Assembly: GCA_947387485.1 (NCBI GenBank)
Contig: CANDNT010000002.1
Location: forward strand, 310,001 to 374,000
DNA length: 64,000 nt
Reading direction: 5' to 3'
Source: Aquimarina rhabdastrellae
GTDB taxonomy: Bacteria > Bacteroidota > Bacteroidia > Flavobacteriales > Flavobacteriaceae
Part shown: piece by piece, positions 45,332 through 54,637 of the stretch
How positions within the stretch are numbered: position 1 is the stretch's first letter
Layout of the letters: every line of letters begins with the position of its first letter
Notes under the pieces: generated by a model
Databases searched by the model: none
The model's input: only the letters and a program-made list of their open reading frames with translations
What the model was told of the DNA's origin: nothing
Made by a program: the position numbers and the translations under genes

Positions 45332-46912
45332 ATGGCAGAAGTGAATCCTGCTGAAGTATCAGCAATATTAAAGCAACAATTATCTGGATTTGAAGCAACA
45401 GCTTCATTGGAAGAAGTGGGGACTGTTTTACAAGTAGGAGACGGTATTGCACGTGTATACGGATTGTCTAATGCACAGTTTGGTGAATTAGTACAATTTG
45501 AATCAGGTCTAAATGGTATCGTTCTTAACTTAGAAGAGGATAATGTTGGGGTAGTACTTTTAGGTTCTTCTACAGAAGTAAAAGAAGGTGCAACTGTAAA
45601 GCGTACACAACGTATCGCATCTATCAATGTAGGTGAAGGTATCGTAGGACGTGTAGTTGACACATTAGGTAACCCAATTGATGGTAAAGGAGCTATTGAA
45701 GGTGAAACTTATGAAATGCCATTAGAGCGTAAAGCACCTGGAGTAGTTTTCCGTCAACCAGTAAATGAGCCATTACAAACTGGAATCAAGTCGATTGATG
45801 CTATGGTACCAATCGGTAGAGGACAGCGTGAGTTAGTAATTGGTGACCGTCAGACTGGAAAGACTACTGTATGTATCGATACAATTCTTAACCAAAAAGA
45901 GTTTTATGATGCAGGTGAGCCAGTATATTGTATCTACGTTGCAGTAGGACAAAAAGCATCTACAGTTGCTGGAATTGCTAAAGTATTAGAAGAAAAAGGA
46001 GCATTAGCATATACTACTATCGTAGCTGCAAATGCATCTGACCCTGCTCCAATGCAGGTATATGCACCTTTTGCAGGAGCGGCAATCGGAGAGTATTTCC
46101 GTGATACAGGTCGTCCAGCATTAATCATTTATGATGATTTATCAAAGCAAGCAGTTGCTTACCGTGAGGTGTCATTATTATTACGTCGTCCACCAGGTCG
46201 TGAGGCTTACCCTGGAGATGTATTCTACTTACACTCAAGATTATTAGAGCGTGCAGCAAAAGTTATTGCAGATGATGATATCGCAAAAGGAATGAACGAT
46301 CTTCCGGAGTCTTTAAAAGACAAAGTAAAAGGAGGAGGTTCTTTAACAGCTTTACCTATCATTGAAACTCAAGCTGGTGACGTATCTGCATATATTCCTA
46401 CTAACGTAATTTCGATTACAGATGGACAGATATTCTTAACTTCAGATTTATTTAACTCTGGTGTACGTCCTGCGATTGATGTAGGTATCTCTGTATCTCG
46501 TGTAGGAGGTTCTGCTCAGATTAAATCAATGAAGAAAGTATCTGGTACATTAAAGCTTGACCAAGCTCAGTTCCGTGAATTAGAAGCTTTCGCTAAATTT
46601 GGATCTGACCTTGATGCAGTTACATTAAACGTAATTGAAAAAGGTAAGCGTAATGTTGAGATCTTAAAACAAGCTCAAAACGATCCATTTACAGTAGAAG
46701 ATCAGGTAGCAATTATCTATGCAGGATCTAAGAACTTATTAAAAGATGTTCCTGTAAATAAAGTTAAAGAATTCGAAAAAGATTATATCGAATACTTAAA
46801 CGCTAAGCACAGAGGAATTCTTGATACACTTAAGAAAGGTAAATTAACTGACGAGGTTACTGATATCTTAATTGAGGCTGCAAGCGAAATCTCAGCAAAA
46901 TATAAAAACTAG
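45332..46912 (+). CDS. atpA: F0F1 ATP synthase subunit alpha
   Basis: The 526-residue protein has the Walker [11 protein letters not shown] near residue 170, the [20 protein letters not shown] segment and the alpha signature [20 protein letters not shown]. Alpha carries the non-catalytic nucleotide sites of F1. Arginine codons here are often CGT and many codons end in C, unlike the AGA-dominated neighbours, consistent with high expression. It is followed by two hairpins and then atpG. No beta-subunit gene is present in the window. Confidence 0.97.
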   Translation: MAEVNPAEVSAILKQQLSGFEATASLEEVGTVLQVGDGIARVYGLSNAQFGELVQFESGLNGIVLNLEEDNVGVVLLGSSTEVKEGATVKRTQRIASINVGEGIVGRVVDTLGNPIDGKGAIEGETYEMPLERKAPGVVFRQPVNEPLQTGIKSIDAMVPIGRGQRELVIGDRQTGKTTVCIDTILNQKEFYDAGEPVYCIYVAVGQKASTVAGIAKVLEEKGALAYTTIVAANASDPAPMQVYAPFAGAAIGEYFRDTGRPALIIYDDLSKQAVAYREVSLLLRRPPGREAYPGDVFYLHSRLLERAAKVIADDDIAKGMNDLPESLKDKVKGGGSLTALPIIETQAGDVSAYIPTNVISITDGQIFLTSDLFNSGVRPAIDVGISVSRVGGSAQIKSMKKVSGTLKLDQAQFRELEAFAKFGSDLDAVTLNVIEKGKRNVEILKQAQNDPFTVEDQVAIIYAGSKNLLKDVPVNKVKEFEKDYIEYLNAKHRGILDTLKKGKLTDEVTDILIEAASEISAKYKN

Positions 46913-46924
46913 TATTAAAATATT

Positions 46925-46954
46925 GAGCAAATAAAGTTTTCGCTTTATTTGCTC
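46925..46954 (+). repeat. Perfect 12-bp hairpin between atpA and atpG
   Basis: GAGCAAATAAAG and CTTTATTTGCTC pair perfectly around a six-base loop, 12 bases after the atpA stop. The T-rich sequence after it is broken by A and G, so partial termination or mRNA processing is more likely than full termination, since atpG must still be expressed. Confidence 0.7.
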
Positions 46955-46986
46955 TTATTTAGTTTTACTTTTTTAGATTATAAAAT

Positions 46987-47010
46987 GTGCTTTTAGTAAA
47001 ATAAGAGCAC
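46987..47010 (+). repeat. Second hairpin upstream of atpG
   Basis: GTGCTTTTA pairs with TAAGAGCAC (one G-T wobble) around a six-base loop. It ends 14 bases before the atpG start, so it could modulate translation of the gamma subunit. Confidence 0.5.
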
Positions 47011-47024
47011 TTAATTAAAAGAAA

Positions 47025-47888
47025 ATGGCAAACTTAAAAGAACTACGTAATAGGATTAAATCGGTATCATCTACGATGCAAATTACCAGTGCTATGAAAA
47101 TGGTATCTGCATCAAAGTTGAGTAAAGCTCAAGAAGCAATTACAGCGATGCGTCCTTATGCAGATAAACTTACTGAACTATTACAAAGTCTTAGTGCTAC
47201 TTTAGAAGGTGATAGCGGGAGCGTTTATGCAAAACAACGTGAAGTAAACAAAGTACTAGTTGTTGCACTTTCTTCAAATCGTGGTTTAGCTGGAGCATTT
47301 AACTCTAATATTGCAAAAGGAGTTAAATCTTTATGCGAAAATGACTTTGCAGGAAAACAAGTTGATCTTGTTACAATCGGAAAGAAGATTAACGATGTTG
47401 TATCTAAAACACATACTGTTGTTGCAAATAAAAGTTCATTATATGATGATTTAACATATGCTAATGTAGCTGCGATTGGATCAGAATTAATGGAAATGTT
47501 TGTTGATGGTTCTTATGATAAGATCGTTGTTATCTATAATAAATTCAAGAATGCAGGTACACAAATCGTAACTACAGAACAATTTTTGCCAATAGTTCCT
47601 ACGGTAAACGAAGATGCTACAGCTAATTTGGATTACATTTTTGAGCCATCAAAAGAAGAAATTGTTGAAGAATTAATTCCTAAATCTCTTAAAATGTTAT
47701 TATACAAAGCTGTTAGAGATTCTATTGCATCAGAGCATGGAGCTCGTATGACAGCAATGCATAAAGCAACAGATAATGCTACAGAATTAAGAGACACTCT
47801 TAAACTATCTTATAACAAAGCTAGACAGGCTGCAATTACTAATGAAATTTTAGAAATTGTAGGAGGAGCTGAAGCATTAAATGGATAA
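47025..47888 (+). CDS. atpG: F0F1 ATP synthase subunit gamma
   Basis: The 287-residue protein has the N-terminal helix ELRNRIKSVSSTMQITSAMK and C-terminal helix with TELRDTLKLSYNKARQAAIT followed by NEILEIVGGAEAL, the rotor shaft of F1. LSSNRGLAGAFNSNI lies in the central Rossmann-like domain. It ends the operon; a strong terminator follows. In Bacteroidota the beta and epsilon genes (atpD, atpC) usually lie elsewhere, consistent with their absence here. Confidence 0.96.
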   Translation: MANLKELRNRIKSVSSTMQITSAMKMVSASKLSKAQEAITAMRPYADKLTELLQSLSATLEGDSGSVYAKQREVNKVLVVALSSNRGLAGAFNSNIAKGVKSLCENDFAGKQVDLVTIGKKINDVVSKTHTVVANKSSLYDDLTYANVAAIGSELMEMFVDGSYDKIVVIYNKFKNAGTQIVTTEQFLPIVPTVNEDATANLDYIFEPSKEEIVEELIPKSLKMLLYKAVRDSIASEHGARMTAMHKATDNATELRDTLKLSYNKARQAAITNEILEIVGGAEALNG

Positions 47889-47926
47889 AAATCCTACTAT
47901 GTATTAGACATAGTTCAAAATAAATG

Positions 47927-47958
47927 AACCGCTATAAATTATTTTATAGCGGTTTTTT
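47927..47958 (+). terminator. Terminator of the atp operon
   Basis: AACCGCTATAAA pairs with TTTATAGCGGTT around a four-base loop and is followed by a T-run, 38 bases after the atpG stop. Confidence 0.9.
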
Positions 47959-48036
47959 CGTTTTTAAACATAACAGTTTCTATTAAGCATTGTAAATAAC
48001 AATTATATAAGTACACTTCGTATTATGTTATTCTTA

Positions 48037-48114
48037 TTTAAATTAATTACAAATAATTCTTTTAAATTAACTTGTATAACATTACATTTGTTACTCTTGT
48101 TTAGATTAAATTAA
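48037..48114. promoter_or_regulatory. Three AT-rich direct repeats upstream of the PepSY cassette
   Basis: TTTAAATTAA occurs at 48037-48046 and 48061-48070, with ATTAAATTAA at 48105-48114. A TAnnTTTG-like TACATTTG lies between them at 48083-48090. They could be regulator sites, possibly iron-related given the downstream genes, but AT-rich matches of this length can arise by chance. Confidence 0.3.
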
Positions 48115-48155
48115 TATAACAAGGATAGATAAATGTTTAACTATATATAGTACAA

Positions 48156-48488
48156 ATGCTTACGCTATTAATAGTATTGATTTTTTGTAGCTGTTATCTT
48201 TTATATAATACTTCAAAAAGAGCTACACTAGCTACTTCTTTAACGATAGAAAGAAAAATCCAAGAGAATACACAACTTACCAAAACGATAGGATGTTTTG
48301 CTCTTATCAGTACTTTAATATTAACCTTGGGGTATTATGGTATAGGTACAGGAACTTTTATATGGTTTATGTTGCTCATGTTTATAATAGGTGCAGTCGT
48401 AGTGCTTGCACCATTAAAAATTATGAACTATAAGCATATTTCAATAGCCTTAGTAATACTCGCAATTGTAGAATTAAATTTCCTTTAA
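48156..48488 (+). CDS. Small membrane protein, DUF3325-like
   Basis: The 110-residue protein has about four short membrane helices; the KRATLATSLTIERK and GYYGIGTGTFIWFMLLMFII segments resemble DUF3325 proteins. These are small membrane proteins encoded with DUF3649 and PepSY-domain proteins near iron-siderophore uptake genes. It is followed after two bases by such a partner. Function is unknown; iron-linked function is inferred from the gene trio. Sequence similarity is weak, so the label is tentative. Confidence 0.6.
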   Translation: MLTLLIVLIFCSCYLLYNTSKRATLATSLTIERKIQENTQLTKTIGCFALISTLILTLGYYGIGTGTFIWFMLLMFIIGAVVVLAPLKIMNYKHISIALVILAIVELNFL

Positions 48489-48490
48489 AA

Positions 48491-48790
48491 ATGCCAGCTA
48501 ATCCTAAATATTTAACTAGTTCTAATAGTCAAAAGTTTGCAAAGCTCTCAGCCGGTATCTTGGGAGGTTACGTATTATCTGCCATGCTACATATGGTACT
48601 TGCATTATGGGTTTTTGACCATAAACAAGTTTTGATAACATCTGTATATAGTTTGTTTTTGATATGGATGATTTTTTTGATTATTCCGTATTTCTCTAAA
48701 AACGGATGGAAGGTATGGGGTGTATATCTATTCTTTATCATAATAAGTGCAGTGCTTATTTATTTTGGTAAACAGCAATTCTCAATCTAG
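48491..48790 (+). CDS. Small membrane protein, DUF3649-like
   Basis: The 99-residue protein has three membrane helices, with ILGGYVLSAMLHMVLALWVF after a short cytoplasmic N-terminus. This resembles DUF3649 proteins, in which GGY(A/V)L marks the first helix. It sits between the DUF3325-like and PepSY genes, with gaps of two and ten bases, the same order as in proteobacterial iron-uptake clusters. Function is unknown. Confidence 0.6.
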   Translation: MPANPKYLTSSNSQKFAKLSAGILGGYVLSAMLHMVLALWVFDHKQVLITSVYSLFLIWMIFLIIPYFSKNGWKVWGVYLFFIIISAVLIYFGKQQFSI

Positions 48791-48800
48791 ATGATTTTTT

Positions 48801-50840
48801 ATGAATAAAAGAAATTACAATGTATTTTTTCATACCCATACAGTAAGTGGTATTGTTATAAGTGTAGCCTTATATGTGATCTTTTTTTGTGGAGCATTTG
48901 CTCTATTTAAAAATGAATTTGCTTTATGGGAAAAAGGAGAAAAATTTCATAAAGAAAAAGTCATTAATATAAATTATGACAGGCTTATAGATAGCCTTAA
49001 TAATACATATGAACTTTATGGTAGAGATATTCGAGTTCTTATACCTCGTAATCATGATTCGCAAGAAATATTTGTCAGTCTTACAGGGTCAAAAGATTCT
49101 TTGGCTACAGACAAAGCAAAAGAAGGAACGTATTTTAATATCAATAGTAATACCTACAAATCTTCTGCATATTATGATTTTTATAGTTTAGGAGAATTAA
49201 TCTACAGATTACACTTCTTTAGTCAAATACCATCAATAGGTACTTATTTAGCCGGTTTTATAGCCTTGTTTTTTCTTTTTGCGATTGTAACAGGGGTTTT
49301 GATCCATTGGAAGAAAATCGTTTCTAATTTTTATGTTTTTAGACCTAAAGCAAAACTGAAGACCATTTGGACAGATGCACATACTGTTTTAGGAATGATA
49401 GGGCTACCATTTCAATTTGTTTATGCCTTAACTAGTGTGATCTTGTGCATGACATTGTTAATTCTATTACCAGCTAATTATCTCTACGATAATAACCAGC
49501 AACAATTATTAGAAGATGTACGCCCTATGTTAAAGTCATACCCATTAGAGGCAAAAGTAACAGAGGTTCCTACTGTGAATACACTAATGAAAAAAGCATT
49601 AACAACTTGGGATGATTTTACACCACAACAGATTTATTTTAAAAACTATGGAGCTCAAAACATGAAGTTTCAGGTTGATGGATGGATCGATGGCAAAGAA
49701 AAGTTTTTGGGTAACGGTCGAGTGATATTTGATGTAATGACAGGGAAAATGCATATAGATAAAGATCCTTACCAAGTTAATTACCTAGAAAGTGTAGAAG
49801 CAACCATAAGACAATTACATTTTGCAGATTATGGAGGTTTATCAATAAAGATACTTTATTTTGTGCTGGCTTTAATTACAGGTTTTGTAATCATATCTGG
49901 GGTACTTATTTGGCTAGAGGCAAGAAACAAAAAAGCGGTTCCATTAAAACAACAATTATACAATCTTAATGTAGGGTATATTTATCTAGCAATATGCTTA
50001 ACTCTATATCCTATAATTGCCATTTCGTTTCATGTAGCAAGATGGTTACCTCGTAGTTTAGACTCATCTAGGCAATCCATATTATATGCAGTGTTCTTTT
50101 TAGGATGGTTAGCCTTGTTTTTATTTTTTAGATATAAAAGAGATAATCAATATACACATAAATATACCTTATGGATAGGGAGCATTTTTGGATTATTATT
50201 ACCTATTACCAATGGCTTCTCTTCGGGTAACTGGATCTGGAAAACGTTTACTACAGGACAATACGAAATACTCTTTGTAGATATTTTTTGGATTGTACTT
50301 TCTTCATTAGGAATACTCATCGCTTTAAAGTCTAATCTTAAATCATCGAAACAAACTTATACAGGAGTGTTAGAAGCTTATGAAACAGAAAAAGCAACAA
50401 AAATAAAAGAACATAAAACCTATACCGAAAATTTAAATACAATACCTATGAGAACAAAAATCACCCTCTTATGGATCTTTATAGCATTAGGATTCATTTT
50501 TCACCATATTTACGGATTAGCGACAGTATTCTTTAACGAAACCGTATTTATAGAAGGATCGACAGGAGAAACACCAATGTGGGCACATAAATATAGAATC
50601 CTTATGGAAGGATTAGCTTTATTATTTGCCTTATTTACTTTACAAGTATCAAAACCTTGGTTTAGAATGGTATCATTGATCTGGTCTTGTGTTGTAGCCT
50701 TGTTTAATGTTTACCATGTAATTACAGCTATAATTTATGAAGCATCTAATCTATCAGAAATATTTATTTTGATTTTAATGGCAATAGCTGGAGTATTTTT
50801 GGTACTTAACCTAAATGAATGGAGAAAATTAGAAGAATAA
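48801..50840 (+). CDS. PepSY-associated TM protein (putative ferric-siderophore reductase-like)
   Basis: The 679-residue protein has the PepSY_TM layout: an N-terminal helix preceded by FHTHTVSGIVISVALYVIFF, an extracytoplasmic PepSY-like domain, a helix leading to HWKKIVSNFYVFRP, the conserved TDAHTVLGMIGLPFQFVYAL, another soluble segment, and several C-terminal helices. Conserved His residues in the helices could bind haem. Members (PiuB/FoxB-like) are linked to iron release from siderophores. It is longer than the basic family (about 400-500) because of extra C-terminal helices (about residues 395-675). No TonB receptor is adjacent. Confidence 0.83.
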   Translation: MNKRNYNVFFHTHTVSGIVISVALYVIFFCGAFALFKNEFALWEKGEKFHKEKVININYDRLIDSLNNTYELYGRDIRVLIPRNHDSQEIFVSLTGSKDSLATDKAKEGTYFNINSNTYKSSAYYDFYSLGELIYRLHFFSQIPSIGTYLAGFIALFFLFAIVTGVLIHWKKIVSNFYVFRPKAKLKTIWTDAHTVLGMIGLPFQFVYALTSVILCMTLLILLPANYLYDNNQQQLLEDVRPMLKSYPLEAKVTEVPTVNTLMKKALTTWDDFTPQQIYFKNYGAQNMKFQVDGWIDGKEKFLGNGRVIFDVMTGKMHIDKDPYQVNYLESVEATIRQLHFADYGGLSIKILYFVLALITGFVIISGVLIWLEARNKKAVPLKQQLYNLNVGYIYLAICLTLYPIIAISFHVARWLPRSLDSSRQSILYAVFFLGWLALFLFFRYKRDNQYTHKYTLWIGSIFGLLLPITNGFSSGNWIWKTFTTGQYEILFVDIFWIVLSSLGILIALKSNLKSSKQTYTGVLEAYETEKATKIKEHKTYTENLNTIPMRTKITLLWIFIALGFIFHHIYGLATVFFNETVFIEGSTGETPMWAHKYRILMEGLALLFALFTLQVSKPWFRMVSLIWSCVVALFNVYHVITAIIYEASNLSEIFILILMAIAGVFLVLNLNEWRKLEE

Positions 50841-50881
50841 GCTAGCTTTATAGTAAGTTTTACATATTTAATATTTTTTTA

Positions 50882-50915
50882 AAAGAGGTTCTTGTATACA
50901 AGAACCTTTGTTTTT
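50882..50915 (+). terminator. Terminator of the PepSY cassette
   Basis: A perfect palindrome GGTTCTTGTA / TACAAGAACC is followed by a TTTGTTTTTG tract, about 45 bases after the PepSY stop. Confidence 0.8.
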
Positions 50916-51017
50916 GTAAATGTTTGTAAAATAAATAGTTGTTTGATAATGAAGTGTGTTTTGTTTTTTTAACAAGTAAATAATACTTTTAATAGATAAA
51001 TATAAAAAATCGATTTT

Positions 51018-51755
51018 ATGAAATTAATTAAAAGAGTAGCTATACTAGCTACCGCTATTTTGAGTTTACTTATTATTTCTTGCGAAAGCGAAAATATAAC
51101 AGAGAGCACTCAACAAATCGAAGAAGTAGAAAAGAGTTTTTCTAAATCATCAACAGCGATTCCTTGTACTATTGCTTCAATAGATAATGTAGTAGTCGAA
51201 GTAGGGAATGAAAAAAGCTTTGAGGTAACACATTCAGGAGGAACAAGTACTCCTATAACATGGTCAATTGTTTCTGGGGCAATGCAAATTATTGGAGCAA
51301 ACAATCAAAATGTAGTTAAAGTACGTTTTTTAAGCGGTTTTAATCAGGGAACTTTAAGAGTTGTCGTGAATGGGTGTGACCTTAGGTATACTATGAAAAT
51401 TGGAGATATTCCACCACCAGATCCAACATGTAAACTAAAACCATTACCTATTTATTCAGATTTTGGAGCTCCAGTTCCTGATGGATACATTACAGGAAAC
51501 TTAGGGAGTAATGTGATTTGTACAACTACAATTAATAATGAGTTATCTGTACCATATAATCCATGTGCAAGCTATAAGTGGACAATCTCAAATGGAGGAG
51601 GAATTTTCCCTAGTGTAAATACTGCTATAGTTACAGTAAGTCAACCAGGAACGTATAGAGTTGTTTTAGAAACGACAACAACTACTGGAGTTACAAGAGA
51701 ATTATTTGTGCTTTATGCAAGAAATTGTGATCAAGGAGGAGGATTTGGTTTTTAA
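51018..51755 (+). CDS. Secreted lipoprotein with Ig/PKD-like repeats, unknown function
   Basis: The 245-residue protein has a lipoprotein signal peptide ending LLIISC (Cys about 22), an acidic and Ser-rich linker, then two beta-sandwich-like modules: about 52-128 (with TWSIVSGAMQIIGANNQN) and about 145-237 (YKWTISNGGGIFPSVNTAIV). Both contain paired cysteines. They resemble PKD/Ig-like domains common in Bacteroidota surface proteins. The tail is Gly-rich (GGGFGF). It stands alone between terminators, with no recognised homologue, so only surface localisation can be predicted. Confidence 0.72.
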   Translation: MKLIKRVAILATAILSLLIISCESENITESTQQIEEVEKSFSKSSTAIPCTIASIDNVVVEVGNEKSFEVTHSGGTSTPITWSIVSGAMQIIGANNQNVVKVRFLSGFNQGTLRVVVNGCDLRYTMKIGDIPPPDPTCKLKPLPIYSDFGAPVPDGYITGNLGSNVICTTTINNELSVPYNPCASYKWTISNGGGIFPSVNTAIVTVSQPGTYRVVLETTTTTGVTRELFVLYARNCDQGGGFGF

Positions 51756-51781
51756 AAAAAACTAATAAAGAATAGAAACAA

Positions 51782-51811
51782 AAAAAGGAAGCTAATTTTA
51801 GCTTCCTTTTT
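51782..51811. terminator. Bidirectional terminator between lipoprotein and tRNA-Asp
   Basis: A perfect 14-bp stem, AAAAAGGAAGCTAA with its complement, surrounds a two-base loop. On the minus strand it begins one base after the tRNA-Asp 3' end, so it serves both the lipoprotein gene and the tRNA. Confidence 0.88.
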
Positions 51812-51812
51812 G

Positions 51813-51886
51813 CGGTCTGGACGGGACTCGAACCCGCGACCCCATGCGTGACAGGCATGTATTCTAACCAGCTGAACTACCAGACC
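51813..51886 (-). tRNA. tRNA-Asp (anticodon GTC)
   Basis: The minus strand folds as a 74-nt cloverleaf. The acceptor stem is GGTCTGG/CCAGACC with discriminator G, the D-loop contains AGCTGGTTAGA, the anticodon loop is CTGTCAC (anticodon GTC, Asp) and the T-arm is CGGGTTCGAGTCCCG. The 3' CCA is not encoded (the next bases are CAA), as usual in Bacteroidota, so it must be added after transcription. A full promoter lies just upstream and a terminator just downstream, making this a single-gene transcription unit. Confidence 0.97.
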
Positions 51887-51904
51887 AATGCGTTATTGCG
51901 AGTG

Positions 51905-51934
51905 CAAATATAGAACACTTTTTTAGTTATGCAA
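51905..51934 (-). promoter_or_regulatory. -33/-7 promoter of tRNA-Asp
   Basis: On the minus strand a TTG (51932-51934) is followed after 19 bases by TATATTTG (51905-51912), a full match to TTG-N19-TAnnTTTG. The transcript would begin about ten bases before the mature tRNA. Confidence 0.75.
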
Positions 51935-52071
51935 TACTTTTTTTAAAGATTTTTTCGACTTTTTTTGTAATGCTAAGATTAATAGAAGGTTAAGTGTTTT
52001 TGTTTTTGTGATATTTAAAATGCAAAAAAAATAGAAAGAAGATTTCTAAGATAGAAAACACAAGAAATGTT

Positions 52072-52079
52072 TATTTTTG
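52072..52079 (+). promoter_or_regulatory. -7 promoter element upstream of the lipoprotein at 52147
   Basis: TATTTTTG matches TAnnTTTG, 67 bases before the start codon. No -33 TTG is visible at 19-21 bases. Confidence 0.45.
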
Positions 52080-52146
52080 TTTCAAATGATAGGTATTGGT
52101 ATTGAATTTGTATTAAGATATACCAAGGATTTTAAAAAGTAAGTTT

Positions 52147-52662
52147 ATGAAGAACATGTTTAAGATTAAAAAATGGGCATTTGGATTAGGAATAATCACT
52201 TTGGCTACAGGATTTACACAATGTGCAAGCAGTCAGAAAATAGATGAAAAAGCACCAGTGGTTTTCAAAGATGCTTACTTTCAAAAATGGGCAGCAGGAA
52301 TTCAAGAAGGAGGATATGGATATACAGTTTATTTACCAGTAGAAGGTGGAGAAAGTGTGAAACTAGATAGTTTGTATTTTAGAGATCGTGGAGTTGCATT
52401 AGAAAAAAAGGCAAATGAAAATGTTTATATCGGAAATATAAATTACGGAGGAGAAATAAAAAAAGAAGTAATTATAAGTTCAGATGTAAAAGAAGAAGTA
52501 CAAAATGAACTTCCAGATCTTAAAAAAGAAAAAATACCTTTTGAGTTAAAAGGGAATGAATGTGTTATTAGTTACACAAAAGGAAATAAGAAAGGATATT
52601 TTAAAGTAGACGATCTTAAAGAGAAACAATCTATTTCTTATCCAATGCAAATTCAGCAGTAA
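52147..52662 (+). CDS. Small conserved lipoprotein, unknown function
   Basis: The 171-residue protein has a signal peptide ending in GFTQC (lipid-anchored Cys about 26) and a beta-rich mature part with YFQKWAAGIQEGGYGYTVYLPV and LDSLYFRDRGVALE. Similar lipoproteins occur in many flavobacteria, but I know no function. It stands 25 bases before the flippase gene and may be part of the same envelope operon. No catalytic motif or repeats were seen. Confidence 0.7.
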   Translation: MKNMFKIKKWAFGLGIITLATGFTQCASSQKIDEKAPVVFKDAYFQKWAAGIQEGGYGYTVYLPVEGGESVKLDSLYFRDRGVALEKKANENVYIGNINYGGEIKKEVIISSDVKEEVQNELPDLKKEKIPFELKGNECVISYTKGNKKGYFKVDDLKEKQSISYPMQIQQ

Positions 52663-52687
52663 TAAGATTCAATATTAAAAATATCCA

Positions 52688-54142
52688 TTGAGCATATTTA
52701 AAAAACTATTTAGACAAACTTTTGTCTATGGATTAGCTACAGTACTACCTAGAGTTTTGGGAGTTATATTAGTACCCATTTATACAGGGGTACTTAGTAC
52801 AGAAGTCTATGGAGTTTATGTAAGTTTTATGGCATTACTCATTCTAGGAAATGTAGTATTGTCTTATGGAATGGAAACAGCTTTTTTTAGATTTATTAAT
52901 AAAGAAAGTGACCAAAAAAACAAAGTAGAGTCTACAGTATTAACTTCGTTGACAATATCAACAATTAGTTTTTTGATTATAGGATTACTATGCCGTAATT
53001 TTTTAGGAGAGAGCTTAGGATTTAAAGTAGAATATATTATCTATGGTTTATGGATAATGGCGCTAGATGCATTAGTTGTTTTACCATTTGTTTGGTATAG
53101 AGCAAACGAAAGACCAATGCGATATGCTATAATTAAGATTATTAACGTAGTAATTAATCTTAGTTTAAATATCTTTTTCTTAATAGGATTACCCGAATTA
53201 ATTAATTCAGGATACACATTTTTTAATAGTATTTATCTTGAAGACCAAATCACATATGTTTTTATTTCAAATCTAATAGCAAGCGGAGTTACATTTCTTC
53301 TCTTGATACCATTGTATACCAAAATCAAATTTGGATTTGATGTAAAACTCTGGAAATCGATGATGAAATATGCGATGCCAGTATTGATTTCTGGAGTAGC
53401 ATTTTCTATAAATGAAGCATTTGATAAGTGGTTACTAAGATATTTACTTCCAGAAAACATTGCAGATGCAGAGGCAGGTATTTATGGAGCATGTTATAAA
53501 ATAGGAGTTTTTATGACCTTGTTCAGTACTGCATTTAGATTAGGAATAGAACCTTTCTTTTTTAATCATGCCAAAGAGAAAAACGCCAAAGAAACTTATG
53601 CTAATATAACCTTATATTTTACGGTTTTAGGAAGTTTAATGATGTTAGGAGTTGTAGTCTTTGCAGATATATTAAAACTATTAATTATAAAAGACGAATC
53701 CTATTGGGAAGGAATGGTTGTCGTGCCTATAATACTATTAGCCAATTTATGCTTAGGAGTATATCATAGCCTTTCTGTATGGTATAAAATTAATGATCAA
53801 ACACGATTTGGAGCAATCATTTCTGTGATAGGAGCTATTATTACTATAATTCTAAATTATATGTTAATACCAATATATAGCTACCTAGGATCAGCTATAG
53901 CAACACTTGCTGCCTATGGAACGATGATGATTCTCTCATATCTTTTAGGAAGAAAATATTATCCAATTCCGTACAACATTAAAAAAATAGGACTGTATTT
54001 TTCTACATCAATCCTTTTTTCGGTACTTACCTTTTATGTTTATGATAGGAATTACGTTGTAGGAGTACCATTACTATTGGTGTTTTTAGTAATTTTATAC
54101 ATTTCAGAGAAAAAGGTATTAAAACAAATACTCAGACGTTAA
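52688..54142 (+). CDS. Oligosaccharide flippase / polysaccharide biosynthesis protein
   Basis: The 484-residue protein has about 14 predicted transmembrane helices and the MATE/Wzx-type N-terminus FRQTFVYGLATVLPRVLGVI then LVPIYTGVLS. Start codon is TTG at 52688; relatives begin at the same place (MSxxKKLFxQT). It is the first gene of a run with dut, a nucleotidyltransferase, a TPR protein, a DUF4292 lipoprotein and an EnvC-like protein, a conserved flavobacterial order. The exported lipid-linked substrate is unknown and need not be that of the 13-30 kb locus. Confidence 0.88.
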   Translation: MSIFKKLFRQTFVYGLATVLPRVLGVILVPIYTGVLSTEVYGVYVSFMALLILGNVVLSYGMETAFFRFINKESDQKNKVESTVLTSLTISTISFLIIGLLCRNFLGESLGFKVEYIIYGLWIMALDALVVLPFVWYRANERPMRYAIIKIINVVINLSLNIFFLIGLPELINSGYTFFNSIYLEDQITYVFISNLIASGVTFLLLIPLYTKIKFGFDVKLWKSMMKYAMPVLISGVAFSINEAFDKWLLRYLLPENIADAEAGIYGACYKIGVFMTLFSTAFRLGIEPFFFNHAKEKNAKETYANITLYFTVLGSLMMLGVVVFADILKLLIIKDESYWEGMVVVPIILLANLCLGVYHSLSVWYKINDQTRFGAIISVIGAIITIILNYMLIPIYSYLGSAIATLAAYGTMMILSYLLGRKYYPIPYNIKKIGLYFSTSILFSVLTFYVYDRNYVVGVPLLLVFLVILYISEKKVLKQILRR

Positions 54143-54156
54143 TACAATAAAGATAA

Positions 54157-54591
54157 ATGCAGATTAATATCATTAATAAGTCAGTGCATGAATTGCCTGA
54201 ATATGAAACGATAGCTTCGGCAGGAATGGATTTAAGAGCAAATATTGAAGCTCCCATAACCCTGAAGCCATTAGAAAGAACCATTGTAAAAACAGGATTG
54301 TTTATAGAATTACCTGTGGGATTCGAAGCGCAGGTGCGACCACGTAGTGGCTTGGCTGCAAAAAAAGGGATAACAGTATTAAATGCTCCAGGAACTATTG
54401 ATGCAGATTATCGAGGAGAAATAGGAGTGATTTTAGTAAACCTTTCTCAAGATGAATTTGTGATCGAGAATGGAGAACGTATCGCTCAATTAGTGATAGC
54501 AAAACATGAGAGAGCAGAATGGAATGTAGTAGAAGAACTTTCTGAAACCGATAGAGGGGCAGGAGGATTTGGAAGTACAGGAGTAAAATAA
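54157..54591 (+). CDS. dut: dUTP diphosphatase
   Basis: The 144-residue trimeric-type dUTPase has the five conserved motifs: [44 protein letters not shown] and [10 protein letters not shown]. It hydrolyses dUTP to dUMP and pyrophosphate, keeping uracil out of DNA. It lies 14 bases after the flippase gene and 46 before the nucleotidyltransferase; the operon placement is positional, not functional. Confidence 0.96.
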   Translation: MQINIINKSVHELPEYETIASAGMDLRANIEAPITLKPLERTIVKTGLFIELPVGFEAQVRPRSGLAAKKGITVLNAPGTIDADYRGEIGVILVNLSQDEFVIENGERIAQLVIAKHERAEWNVVEELSETDRGAGGFGSTGVK

Positions 54592-54637
54592 AAACAAAAA
54601 TCAATCAAAGGGAAACCCAAATAAACAAAGAAAACAA

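Noticed and set aside
45301..45663. 120-codon minus-strand frame over the start of atpA
   Set aside because: Antisense shadow of a highly conserved gene; Ser/Thr/Pro-rich composition is typical of reverse-frame translation.
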